Source: Struthidea cinerea (lineage: Eukaryota > Chordata > Aves > Passeriformes > Corcoracidae). Taken from it: a stretch of DNA of 64,000 nucleotides. Made by a program: the position numbers and the translations under genes. Shown here in pieces: positions 21,601-34,460 of this stretch (positions within the stretch are counted from its first letter, which is position 1; the number at the start of each line of letters is the position of its first letter). The notes beneath the pieces were generated by a model. It ran no database searches. It saw nothing but the letters and a program-made list of their open reading frames with translations, and had not been told where the DNA came from. The stretch spans positions 1,115,147 to 1,179,146 of the forward strand of contig VZTI01000691.1 in NCBI GenBank assembly GCA_013397865.1, written 5' to 3'.

Positions 21601-24600
21601 TAGCGTGAGGGAAAAAGGGATTTAAACTGAAAGACCCGAGTGACATTTTGTCCATGTTATTACTTCAGTATTAAGTAGTTTATTTTTGTCTCTCTGTCTT
21701 GGGGAAAAATGATTTGGATTTGCCCTTGAATATGAAAGAAGATAGAGAGGTTTTAAACAGTTTAGATAAATACACAGTAAAAATTACTCTGGAAACAAAT
21801 GAGAATAATTTGAAGCTAAACAATAAAAAAGATAGAGATATATAGAAAATTCTACTTTTCCATTTTGAAGTCCATTTAATATACTTCAGATTAGAAGGCT
21901 GGAAAAAGGTGTCTACTTTGGTCTCTTATCTGAAGCCAGGAGCAAGCGTACAATGCAGAAAAAAAGGAAGCAGAAAACCCCCTTTATTTTTCTCTTTGAT
22001 CCCTTCACAGATTCTTCAGAACAATATAAGAGAGCTTCAGATATTTTCTTTTTCTTAGTCTTGCACTTCTGGAAGACCCCTGAATTTTATATAGTCTATT
22101 TTTTCCAGTTAGCTTTTCTTTCTTATCTAGAAAATGTGTTTTAACATCTGCCACCATTTTTAGCTTGTCTTTTGCTTTGTCACGTTCTAGGCACAGTGAC
22201 TCTGTCTCAAACTCAAAGTCAAATGAGAGCAACAATATTCCTCAGACAGCTTTTTGCTCTCTTAGGCAGCCCATCCTGCAGTTCTCTAAACCTCTCACTA
22301 ATATACATTGCTTCATGGGGGCTTCAAGGAAGACCGAGTAAAACTAGAGGGAGATAGGTGCTCCTGTTAGATATCCAGAGAGTGGAAGGGGAGCTCCATT
22401 AAAGTCGTCCTTTAGGTGCTGCTGCCTCCTCCTGTGGTGCTCTGACTATTCCACTGTAACAGGGTTGGGCACAGACCTTGCCACTTCCCCTCCCTCCTTT
22501 ATGAGCTCACACAAGATGTGGGAACTGTCTTCCCCGCCTCCTCACAAAACTGGACTTGTGTTCACCATGGGCATCGTTAACAAATGAATAAGCAAAAAAA
22601 AGACACCCCAAACCCCCTCAAAACCAGACCCAAAACCCAACCAAAGAACCCCAGAAAGACCAGAGCAGAGTTGCCTTCCTTGTGTGTGTGCCGTGTTGAT
22701 TACCATGGTTGTTAATAGCTGCCACAGGGTTGCCAAAAGGCAAAAAACCCCAGCTTCACCTCAGCATTATAGCACAAGGGATAAATGGAAAGTGAGAAAT
22801 AACAAATATATAAGACGAGAGTCCGAAGACCTGATTCGTTTGCTGGTGGTAATTCATGCGTTGCAGTGGGAGGAAGATGCTCTGAGCAGGGGTGTAAGGA
22901 CAGAGAGTAGAATTCTGACTTACGAGCTCCACTCCTCCAAATACATTGCTGTTTGCTTGTAAAGTACCAGAGACAACACTACTTGAGGTGTGTCTGATTG
23001 AAGGAGGTTAACAGGAATGCCATCGCCCCTCACATTTCTGTTTCTCACTCTATTTCATTAGGTAAGGTCTCTCTAGCAACAATTTATCATAACCTCATTA
23101 GCAATCTCTGACAACTGCTTTCTCTCCAGCTTTGCTTACCCTCAATTCTTATGATGAAGAAAGACACAGTTCACAGTTTTCTTCTCCCTGATTTTCTTCA
23201 GGTTTTTTTTTTTTTATGAAAGTCTGCAGTATGTAATGAACGGTTGCTGCCAGGAGCACACTGCAAAGTGTCTATGTGATGATTATGTGAGTGGTTCACA
23301 GACTTTCACGTTCCATAGTATAGAAGTGAGCCTTTGGGGCAACTCAAAAAGTTTTAAAACACTTGATTTCATTCAGGGAAGAATCAAAGAGTTTCACTAG
23401 AAGAAATTGTCTTTACACACATAAAAAATGAAGGTTTCTAAAGGGATCTTTTGGTTAGATGACAGAAAACCTGCATTTTGTAATACCGCAGGGGTTCTTT
23501 TAATAAGTCACTGAAAAGTTCCATTTGACAAGTCAAACCTTGAATTTTTTTTTCATACTTATTATAGCCAAGGAGGTGCTAACCTAATACAATGGGCAAA
23601 GGAGTGTCATCACAATACAATAGACCAGACAGAGTTAGTACAATGCTGGGCAATAAGGGATCTCACTATAATGAGTGAGAGAAGCAGTGTCTGCAGCATA
23701 AGAAGCATGTTTCAGAAAAGAGAAAAGAAATGTGTTTGGTTTGTTACTGGTCATTTTATAGCTGCAATTGTAACCCAATGCAATGACCTCTAGATGCTTA
23801 AGAGTCTTTAAAAAGCAGAATGATCATTTCAAAGGTTCACAGGCCAAAAGAAACCATTATGGTACCTAACTGGGGGCCTCAGCAACACAGGCTTATAGAT
23901 TTCTGCACAATATTGCCTCTATCTAACTTGATAATTCAGAGTTGCATCAGTGGTGTTAGGCTGAGTTTCAGTTTGGCCCTCTATATTGCTCACATTGATG
24001 CACTGTGAGAGCTACAGAAGTATTAGAGGATGAGGTGAGAGTTTTCCATTTAATTATATTTGACAAAAAATTGCATAAATTAAGTCAGAAATTTCTTCTT
24101 TTCCTGTAGGTTTTTTGTATCTGTTCCCAAAATCTTCATTATATTCTTGGCCCTCAAATCACTTTATTCCATTTGTACTCACTTCCCAGCTCATGTTCGA
24201 ATTTCAACGTGCACTAGCTCTGGCATCAGGATGATCCTATAGAAAGTATGAAGGGTGTTTGGCTAGAAGAACATTCCCATCCACCACATCATTCTAAAGC
24301 ACAACACGGGCAAAGGATGCTCAGAACAAATCCATACAGTATGCTCTATGTAAATCTCCACAGGTTTTCAGCAAACTACACTCTGAAAATTTATGTGACC
24401 TACTTTTTCAGATTGCTTAGTGCATAATAGCATCCTTGCTGTCAATCACATGGCAACTGCAAGTATAATATATGCCCTTGATGTGGAAAGAAGAGAACGA
24501 GGCATAACTTGAATAAAACTTGGGCAAGATGTAGAAGAAAATGACGTAGGTATGAGTTCAGATTTACAGCACAACAATACAAATGCTTGGCTGGGGGAAA

Positions 24601-24780
24601 AGAGCTGCTCATTCGCTTGAGACCAGAATGAAATATGTGGGGTAGAATGGAGTAATTGTAGTATACAGAGGTACAATTTGGATCACTTAGATATGCATAT
24701 GACAGGCACCTGAAGGTCCAAGCAGCACCTTTCCTAATTACCTAGAAACTCTAATGCAAAGCTTCATGCAAAAGAGTGAC
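18674..24780. other. Intergenic DNA, no gene recognised
   Basis: AT-rich sequence with a short (TA)n tract near 19896 and T runs (for example near 23204). Frames longer than 60 codons are present but have no domain or exon signature. Confidence 0.5.
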
Positions 24781-25025
24781 ATCACAGAATAAGCTGAATT
24801 GGAAGGTGCCCTCAAGGATCATCGAGTCCAACTCCTGGCCCAGCACAGCACCATCCCCAAGAGTAACTGCATGTTCCTGAGAGCATTGTCCAAAAGCTTC
24901 TTGAACTCTGTCAGGCTGGTGCTGGGACCACTGCCCTGGAGAGCTGTTCCAGTGCCCGACCATCCTCTGGGTGAGGAACCTTTTCCTGGTATCCAGCCTA
25001 AACTTTTCTGATGCAGATTTGAAGA
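24781..25025 (-). mobile_element. CR1 LINE, truncated 3' end
   Basis: Read on the minus strand, this shows the typical avian CR1 3' region: GGCTGGATACCAGGAAAAGG, CCAGAGGATGGTCGGGCACT, then TTGGACTCGATGATCCTTGA and a final CTTCCAATTCAGCTTATTCT followed by GTGAT. Only the last coding codons and 3' end are present, the usual result of 5' truncation. The terminal short repeats are reduced. Confidence 0.85.
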
Positions 25026-28000
25026 GAAGGCAAACACAATACATTGGAGTTACTTGGTGCAGCACAGTTTAAGGAGGAGTGCATTTCTGGACCTAATTTT
25101 TTAAACATTTTTAATAGTTTTGTACTGATGAAAAATGGCATTCTTATTTAGCACAGAAAAGCTGTGGTGATATATAAGCTTTGATTCAAACATGGCAAAA
25201 CACAGCCAAGCTACAGACATCACTAGAATGAAACAACACTTTTGACTTCAGTGAGACCCAATTTACAGCTCCTAAGAAAAAGAAACTGTGAAATATTTCT
25301 GAGTTCCAATTGCTAAATGGCCTGCAGGAATCAGAAAACTTGGTTTTGTGGTTGAGGCAGTAGATAAAGCCTGAGAAGAACTGGTTTCAATTTATGGATC
25401 CATGTTGGTCTTGGAGCAAATCACACTTAATACAAAATGTGGGTAGTATGTCATGCTTGTTGGACTATAAACGTTTTAAGGCAGGGAAAATCTCTCACTA
25501 GGTGAAGACTCGGCATCTACCTCAAAGAAATATCGGTCTTTGACTGAGAGGCTGATGTATTCCTGCATTAGAAATACTGATCAATAACAAAAACAAATAC
25601 TGCTGTCTTTTCCCAACCTCCCCTGGTTGCTGGAGCTTATCTCAGATGTGAGATTGGGTACACAGATTTTCTTCTGCACTTAGCTTTGTTGGGAGCAGAC
25701 AGCTCCTGCTTGCTGATAAAGATCAAGAAGGCTGGCAAAGAAGAAAATGAACCAGAGATGTGAGGGAAAACAGAAAGAAGGAGGAGCTGATGGAAGAAAA
25801 TGAACTGGTGGTGATATTCTGGTCTGCAGATGGTGAAGGGCTTATCCCAAGCGCTTTCCACTTCACCATCTGGCACTAGCTAGAACAGAAAGATCTCAGG
25901 GAGTTAGAAAATGTTGCTTTCACCTCAAAAATAACCCAAATATAGGGCTAATTATTAAGGGAAAAAACCCAACTTGTTATGTAGTCAAATATCCAGAGTT
26001 CAGAAAGCATGGAAAAAGCATAAGCAATCAAGGATGAGAGCTGTAAGCCTCTTTTTTATCTAGCCAACATTCAGGGCAAAAACTAACCCTTGCTTTGAAT
26101 TCCCTTCACCTTGTTCCTGTGTTTGATTCTTCATGCAGACCTCACCATCCTACTTCTCTCATCCTTTCCTTTCAAAAATCCCTGCATCTGCAGTATCACT
26201 GTGAATTGCTTCTAGGACATAACCTGGCACGTGGGATGAGGACTAATGGGTTCAGTAGATATATATGCTTTTTGTTCTGAAGAGAGATGGCATAGGTTAG
26301 AAAATGAACTGCCCCCTCTCTATCAGTGTTGTATTCTTGCTTCTCTAAGGGACATTTGGGGTATAATGTGGTGGGAAGACATGTTACAGATGGTTAAAAC
26401 ATGGTGAGAAGTTGGTTTTATCTGCCTCAAATTAGACATGGAGACAGAAAGGACAGCAGTTTCTGGACATTAGGAGGAAAGTTTGTTTGGCAGGTTTTTG
26501 AAACTCAGTCACATATTTTTGTTTAACAGCTTACAAGATAGTGTATTATAAGATTGAGTGAGTGTTTATAATCTGTGTTGGAAAAGGACTATGGGATGTA
26601 AGTTGCTGGTGAATGGTTTCAGCTTAGGTCTGAAAGGCTGGCAACGATGAAGGAGGCACTGTTTAGGGCCCTGAACCCTGAAGAAATGGATGCTGACCAC
26701 CCTACATCTGCTCCATGGCTCCCCTGGGGAGGAACAGTAGTTGCTACCACTCCTTGGGGGGATTTCAGCACACAGTGATTACTTCACTCTAGTATTTTTG
26801 GAGGATGACAGCAACTTCCTTCAGTTTATACCTGCGCTTTTATTTATTGCTGAGGGAATCTAGCTTCCCATTAAGTGCCTCTCAACTCAAATAGCTCCAA
26901 TTGTTCTGCCTTTTTTTTTTTTTTTTTTTGGTGAAAGCATGTAGGAAAAGACCTATACTACCAAAGACAACTCTTCTCGCTTCTTATTCTTTAAACGTTT
27001 TGCAAAATGTTCTTATTTAATAACAGTTATCTTTATGTAGTAGCTGTATCTTTTCATAAGCTAATAGTTGTAAAGCACTGTCTATTTTGCTTAATGATGC
27101 TACTTTCCCAATATAAAACAGGTCTAATGGGTGTCAAATGTGAAAGCAATATTCCTGCAATTTATCACTTAAACCTTCTTTCACTCTTTTGGGGTGAATT
27201 GTTGTATTTTTAAAGGGAAGTTGATTGCCTTGAGTGAATTCTTTTATTCTTCTACATTAACAATTCATGAATGAAGCCAATAGCTGCAACACAGTCTTCA
27301 GTTCCTTGTCCCACCAATAACCTCAACTGTATCCTGGAGGGTAAACTCACACTGCATCAATCACCTGTCTCCGTGGTCTGTAGCACAGCCATGTGAACTG
27401 TGGCTTACACTATGTTCTCGTTTGCTCCCTTGACTTTTGGCAGTAGGGAACTCCACAAAAATGAATTAACTGCTACAAAGTTTTCTGGCGTGCTGTACTT
27501 TACATGATTGGAAAGTTATGTTACTGGAAAGAATATAGGCATTTACTCTGAAGTTCAGAACCAAATGCCAATGGTCAAACAATCCTATGCACCTTTCTTC
27601 TCTGCTATCCTCTTTTCTCTATAATTGTTAAGCATTGGGCCAGTCCAGTTAAAAAAGATTCTGGGAGATTAAAGAGATTTCTGTTAGGGAACATTTTGGA
27701 CTACTTATTTTTTTAAAATAAGCAAACAAAAAAAAAAACCAACCCCAGACCAGCCCTATAAAAATGAACTGGGAAAGGCAAAGAGGCCAGCAGTTTAAGA
27801 ATGCATTAAGACTGCACCTGCAAATGAGTTCATTCACTTCTTTCCATGAGCAAACCCTGTGCTTCTATTCCCAAATGAGAAATAAACGCACAGCGCTGGT
27901 CAGGCAGACATCCAAATGCCCAGACTCAGGGTAACTGTGTGCCCACAAAACTCATATGGAGAAGATGGAAGCTGTGAATGTGAACTTCAGCCTAACTTAT

Positions 28001-31000
28001 GAAGCCAGAGCTGTTGTGGAGGAAAACTCATCAAAGTCTGCTGTCCTGGCTGGCTTTCAGCCACTAATGGAACTTCTCTCTGGCATGTCTTTCTCCTCAC
28101 TGCTGCTGACTCCTCTCTTGAAAGCCACCTGTCCTTAAGGACATTTTCCTTCTTTAGAGCTCTTATTTTGGCTCAGATTCTCCACATAAGCATGGATATG
28201 CAGGTGCCTTTTGCTGTTTTGGTTCTTCTCCAGCCAAATTTGTTGTCTCTGTGTGCAGCAACCTGTACCCACACACAGCTCTGCACACCCCAGGTTGGAC
28301 AAGAGCAGGCTTCACCCAGGAGTGGCTTGAGTGAACCCCCTGGGCTCTCTGGACACACATTTCTATCTCAGTTTCATCATGGTACTCGGTGTGTCTGGTT
28401 ATAACACTTTGTACAACAACAACAACAAAAATATTGCTGGCTTATGAAAAACCCACCAACCAGCCAACCAAAAAAATCTGAATGTCTTTCATTTAAAAAA
28501 GCCATTTTTTGTGACTAAAACCCAGTAAAACTTAGCAAACAGTCTCTTTATTTCCTCAGGAAAACAATAAATGAAAATGCAAATAAGTAGATCTCCCTTT
28601 GCCATTGAAGCTATATTTAAGAGAAGCTGCTGTGGCCTCTTTTCTTTAACATTTGACCTCAGTGGGATAGAGGAGATACAAAAGACTGTTTGCAGATTGT
28701 AAGATAACAAGCAGTACATCTGAAAATGCAAACCTGAGATGATTCTTCTTACAAATGATCCTGGAGAAGATGAAAAAGTACAAAAAAAGGAAAAAAAAAA
28801 GGAAAGAGGCAGAGAAATGAATGAGACACCTGTAGGTTGTATGAATAAAGATCTAAGACTTGTAAAAATAATTCATTTTTCTGATTCACCACTGAAATTT
28901 CTTAAAAGTCCCCAATAAGTTGGATGTCCACCTGAACCTAATGTTTTTTTTCCTAGAATTATCCACAATTGAAACAAATATTGCCTGGCATTAAATAAAA
29001 ATATTTATTTTATCTTAATTAATTTTTAAACTTTGATTTGAAGTATTCTCTGAGATCTTAGAAAATAAGTCCTTGAAAATAAAGAGATTGACTCAGGCAT
29101 TTAAGCAGCACTGCTAAAATAGAAGAAAGAGAAGAAAAAGTAATGATGGCACCTTTCACAATGTGGAGCAGGAACAAAATCTGGGTTTTGGAAAACCACA
29201 GCTTAGATTTCCCCTCCACCAAAGCTGCAGTGCAGACATGAATCTACCTTTCCTTTCCTGTCCTCATGCAATTTATTCAGACAAACATTCAATAAGAGTT
29301 TATTTACATGTTCATTATTCAACATGATATAAAATATCATCTATAGATCCAAGTTGCAATCAGGGTCTCACACACACCAGGAAGAATTAATGAGGCGACC
29401 TTACATGGTGAACAGAGAAGAACTGCATCCTGTTCTTAAGCTGTGGCAAGACACAGAAAAGCTAAAGTTTTCTTGTTTGTCCAAAGCAATCCCTGGAAAA
29501 TGTGATCAGAAATCCCAAGTCCTGCTAGAGTGGCTTTTCTGAAAAATATTCCACCAGACACACTAGAAAGACTCTCTCTAATGTCCCTCCACCCCTTTGC
29601 TCCTTGAACTGGTTGTGCTGAGACTCCAGGAAAGCTCTGACCAGATAACCTTGATCGACAAAACATTTTACAAAGACAAGGGCAAGGTAAACTTCCCCGG
29701 ACTAGTCTGCAGTGTCATAAATGTTTGCAGAATTGACTGTTCCCTCCAGAGGCAGCCCCATGCTTCACTGTCCCTGCTGCATACAAATGAAGTCACTGCA
29801 CAGCACAGCCAAGTGCATATGCTGTGGTGTGACCTCCTGTTTGGTGACATCCATCAGTGAATTGCTCTGTGGTAGTGGCTGTCTGAAAATCAGCTGGTAC
29901 ATGAATTTCTACTCTGATTTCACTAAAACCCAATCAATAAGGGCATATAGCTGTAGTGTTCTCATATACCTGCTCTGTGAATAAAGTAAATGAAATATTT
30001 GCACAGACTTTTGTGATTCTTTTTAAAGGGCCCAACCAGAAATTGGAACATGTCAGGAGCTCTAAGGAGGGGACTACAGACAAGCAGCATTGTATGCACA
30101 GGAACTGCAAAGTCCTCTCTTCTAGGGGGAGGAAAAGGAAAATCAGCCTAAATATCAATGAACACTTATAAAAGATTACACTTGAAATTGAACACTTGAA
30201 AGATTAATTCGGCATAAGTTAGTATTGCACTCTCTGATGCTGGACCCTTGTGAGCAGGTAATTCTGATTAAACTAAAGAAGCATTATAGATAACTGTTCA
30301 AATATAAGCATATATCCCAGCTATATCTATACTGGCATAGAAATTTGTGAAAAAAGTTCTCTTGGCATGATAATTGTAAGGGTATTATGGGGGAATTTTG
30401 TTTTTCCAGTGAAAAACAAAGCCATTAACCAACCCGACTATTTTGTAATTATGGAAGGATTAGGTACCAAGTGGAAACAATGGCTCACTTTGTATTCTAA
30501 TAAGAAAACTGGGGCAAATCAAACAAAAGTGCAAATAGCAGTTTCAAAACAAAAGGAGATTCCTCTGTACTGAGTGTGTCACTAAGCACAACATGCCCCA
30601 GCTGTTGAAAAATTTCCATGAATAATTGGAAATCTTCTGAAACAAATTGCTACTAAGGCTAATGCAGAGCTATCCCACTTGGACCAAAAAAGACCCAATG
30701 CCGCTTGTGACAACACTGACAAAATATAAATACCTGTTATTTTCTGAAGTTCATTCTAAGGTATTGTCTTTTAGTTACAGACAGTACGTGTGGCTTTGTG
30801 AGTAAGAGCAGCAGTGCCAATGTGAGACGGGGGTTATTATTCCTAAATGTTTTGTTATTGTTCTTAAAACATTCTTCTGCTAAGAAACAGTGCAACAAGA
30901 TAAAAACAATGATATTATACTCAGGAGGAAAAAGCAATGGCTTTAGAAAAAAACAACTCTGGGAAATGGAGAGGAGGCTTTGCAAAAGAGCTCTTGTTTT

Positions 31001-34000
31001 GCTTTGCAAGGATTTACATGGGACTGAACACACATGATGGCTAAGAGCAGAGACCAGAGCATTTAAAAGAGCTTTTCAGAAGTTTACTTAATAGATACAT
31101 GTTTTACATCAAGGACAGATGATAGTAACTTTCCTTGCTCTGGGATTTTTTGATTCAGATAAAGGTGTGGGTAAAAGATAAAAATATCTGCTCATGTTTA
31201 TTACTGTTCTAGTGAGAGAAAGACATTTGGTTAAAACTGTCATTTGCTTTTCAGCTACGGAAGTTACATGCTGGTCTTTGGTTGTTCAATAAGAGTTTTG
31301 TTACGTCATCTCAAGCATTAAAATTGGTTGGTGCCCTGTCTTAAAATCCTTCACCTTCTTGCCAGTCCTCTTAATTTTTGTTCCTGTCTTATTCCTTGAC
31401 TCCTTTTCCAGCTGTCCACAATTATAAAAGTAAATGATTTCAATATGATGCAAAAGAGTAAACAAACCCTTACCCTGCAGTTGTTCTAGTCACTGTGAAA
31501 GAACAAATAATCATTTTGACAGGTAGACAGGAGACAGGTCAAAGTGATCTCCTGAAAGTCTGCCTTCAAGAAAGGGCAGCAATTCAAAGTTTCTTTCCCT
31601 TTCTTTTCTTCTACCTTTGTTTTCTTTCCGTCACATCACTCTCCTAAATTTCAGGGTGACCCAACAGCATTCACAGATATTGAGCTAAAATAGACAGTGA
31701 CTTTTTTAAACCATTTCTAAGGCAGATACTGCAGAAATATATGATTTTTCTGCATTTTTAAAGTAGTAGTGTGAGATCCCCTTGCTTTTGCATAATGATA
31801 TAAAGATCCATTGCTATTTTCTTAATATATTGCAATAAAATACACTCTGAACATTAACTACTTAGAGATATGGTAATAAGAAACTTTCTTTCAAGAGGAA
31901 AAGTTTGGACACTGGAATGGGAAGGGTGTAGCTCACCAACTTTTTCTTTCTACTTCTCCCTATTGGGAAGAAGACATCCCATCCTGTTAAAACAAGTTGT
32001 GTTTGAAATAATAATTTGGAACCCTAACTATGGACCTTAAAAAAATCATGCAAATTCTGCAAAATATTTATAGAGACATCCATATATGTTACACATATAT
32101 CTTTATATGAATAATAAATTTTAAAATTATTTTTAAGGACCTTCTTTGTCTTTTTCTGAAAATTCATTCACATTCTCAAGCTCTGGCCCTCCCCCAGGCT
32201 GTGGAGATTAGTCTTTTGTCCCGTCTAATGGCAGCTAACACCAATCATCACTTTCCAGCAGCTACCCTGCTAGTATGTGGACAGCCTTATCCTGATCTGA
32301 GGACAAAGGGCAGCTGGGACACCTGTTCTGGCACTCATGGCCTTGTGTGATTTACGGGGCATTGCAGTGGGAGCTGGGGCAGGGAGGAGGTGGGTCCTGG
32401 CCACAGTGTCCTGGAAGCAGGGTGGTGGCAGGAGGTCCTGATGCCCCGGTGACCAAGGCTGCCACGTGGGATATGGAGGTGTCAGGGTGCACTGGTGGCC
32501 AGTGCTGGTCACAGACCTGGACTGTTTCTGCAAGTGTAGGGAGATGGGCTCCAGGAGGCACCACCAACCCACATTAGAGACCTTTGTATTCTGGTAGCTC
32601 TCAACTACACATTTGCTTGTGTTACTACTTCTCGTGCTGGCAGGCTTAAACTACCAAGGGTAATCCTGGGACAAGCTACAATTACAACTTCTTTCTGTTG
32701 TGGAGACATGACCTTTGACTGTTTGCTTGCAACTGGCTTTGGATCAGGGCCTGTAGCCAAAGCTGTGTCGCTAGCATAACATGCAACACTCTCTGCAGAG
32801 CCTCTAAGTATAAGCCATCACTTCTCTGATGTAAAATACACATAATTGCAATGAGCTGTGAGATCCTCCAGCAGTTCACAGCATATAGAAGAGATTTATT
32901 AACAAAGATTTTCTGTTTGCAGATAGATAATTATAGAGAAAGACAAATTTTTAGCTTTCATGAAGAAGTGAAGTCTAGTGTGTGAAGAAGGGGTGAATTC
33001 TGGGGAGTGTGTGTGTCTGCACATGGGGACGCATCTTTTCCATGTATCACTTGGTAGATCTATGAGAACAGATCTTCAAAGGAGTCAGAAAAACCTGATG
33101 AAATCGTTGTAGCTTTACAGTCCAGTTTAGGTTAAAACACAACTACTAAAAAAGGCGATATGGGCATTCCACATTCTGTTGCCAAATAAATTTGGGTCAT
33201 GCCTTTTACATACAGAGTGATGGTAAATTCTTATTAGTAATCCATATGCACAACAGAATTATATTTCTGAGTTCATGAAAGAATTGTGGCTAAGACTGGT
33301 TCAGCAATTGGAGTGCTACAAAGGTTATGTCACCATCTCAGCTTTAGGCACAACGCCAGGGCTGTCTGGATCAGTGAGACTCTGCCTTCAGCTCTTCTAT
33401 GCTGTGCGAGCTGGGACCAGCCTGCTCTGACTGACAGCAGAGTGGGCCTGTGAGAGGAGCACTGCAGTTACCAGTGCACTGAATATCACTGAAGCTTTCA
33501 GCATCAAAAAACAGCCCCAAAAAACTCTCTCAAAAGCAACTGCCCTGTCAACCTCTACATAATCCGGTTTATCTGTCAGACATGCTTTGTAAAGACATCA
33601 GCCTATTAAATTCAACAGAGTCAACTTCAAACTTACTAAAAAGGGAACAGAACAAAATGAATATATTTTGGTCAGGCACGGTACAATATTTATGGCCTTT
33701 CTTCCCCACCACAGTTATGCTACAGATGCATTTTATGTGAGTAGATCTCATTAGACAAGCAGGCGTTGCGAAACATTACAAATGCAACAGAGTATAATGA
33801 GTATGCTTCCAGAGAGGATATTCTGAGATGCTCCAGGCCTTGATTGGGCAGCTTGTTTAAACATCAGGTTAAACCCTTTTAAAGTGAAGTGCCTTGTAGA
33901 GGTTTTGCAGCAGTGCTCTTAATGACTGCAAAAAAAATTGTCAGGAAACAGAATAAGGTCAGCTCTCATTTTCTTTCAGCTAACTACTCCAACAAACCTA

Positions 34001-34103
34001 TTCCCAGTTTTTTTCCACGTGCATGAATTCTGCCCGGAATTAGAGGGAATGTGTGTTTCCTTCTTCCTCTCCCACCAAGCATCCTCCCGATGCTACCCCA
34101 CTT
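25026..34103. other. Intergenic DNA, no gene recognised
   Basis: This stretch contains a T run of about 22 at 26911-26932, a short (CAA)n at about 28417, and a GC-richer patch at 32285-32580. No conserved coding exon or RNA gene is seen on either strand. Confidence 0.45.
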
Positions 34104-34460
34104 CCATTGCTCCAGCCCCAAATCTTACGCCCCTCGGTCTCGGGCTGGGTTTTCCGCCGGGCCTCCCGCGCCCAGCTGTGCCAGCGGTTTCCAGCTGCGG
34201 CGGTCCCCGGCAGGTGGCACTCGGGCTCCGCGCCTCGGGGCGCCGGGGACGGGGCGCCTGCGGACGCGCTCTGCAGCGCCGGGACGGGGCGGAGCGGCGC
34301 TTTCTGGCCTTGAATCGCCGACAGCAGCGTCTGTCGTGAGTGCCCCGCGGGCGAGCGCGGCCGTGTCGCGGGGGAGGTCCCGCCGCGCTGCCGGGGACAG
34401 CCCGAGGCGGGTGCGCCCTTCCCGGAGGGAGCGGAGGCTCACGGCTGAGCATATGCAGCA
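34104..34460. promoter_or_regulatory. Isolated CpG island, probable promoter of an unannotated transcript
   Basis: I count about 47 CpG dinucleotides between 34141 and 34440, against very few in surrounding DNA. GC boxes such as GGGGCGG occur near 34285. A consensus splice donor GTGAGT on the plus strand (34336-34341) follows CGTCTGTC, so a plus-strand first exon ending at 34335 is possible. Neither VTG1 (22 kb away) nor ADGRL4 (start outside the window) uses it. Open frames through the island (for example 34051-34623) are what GC-rich DNA produces by chance and show no domain. Confidence 0.65.

Noticed and set aside
31537..31549. Another one-mismatch estrogen-response-like palindrome (GGTCAAAGTGATC)
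   Set aside because: About two such sites are expected by chance in the window, and this one has no neighbouring motifs or nearby promoter.
32285..32580. GC-rich patch with long frames on both strands
   Set aside because: No CpG enrichment like the 34 kb island, no domain and no clear tandem unit.
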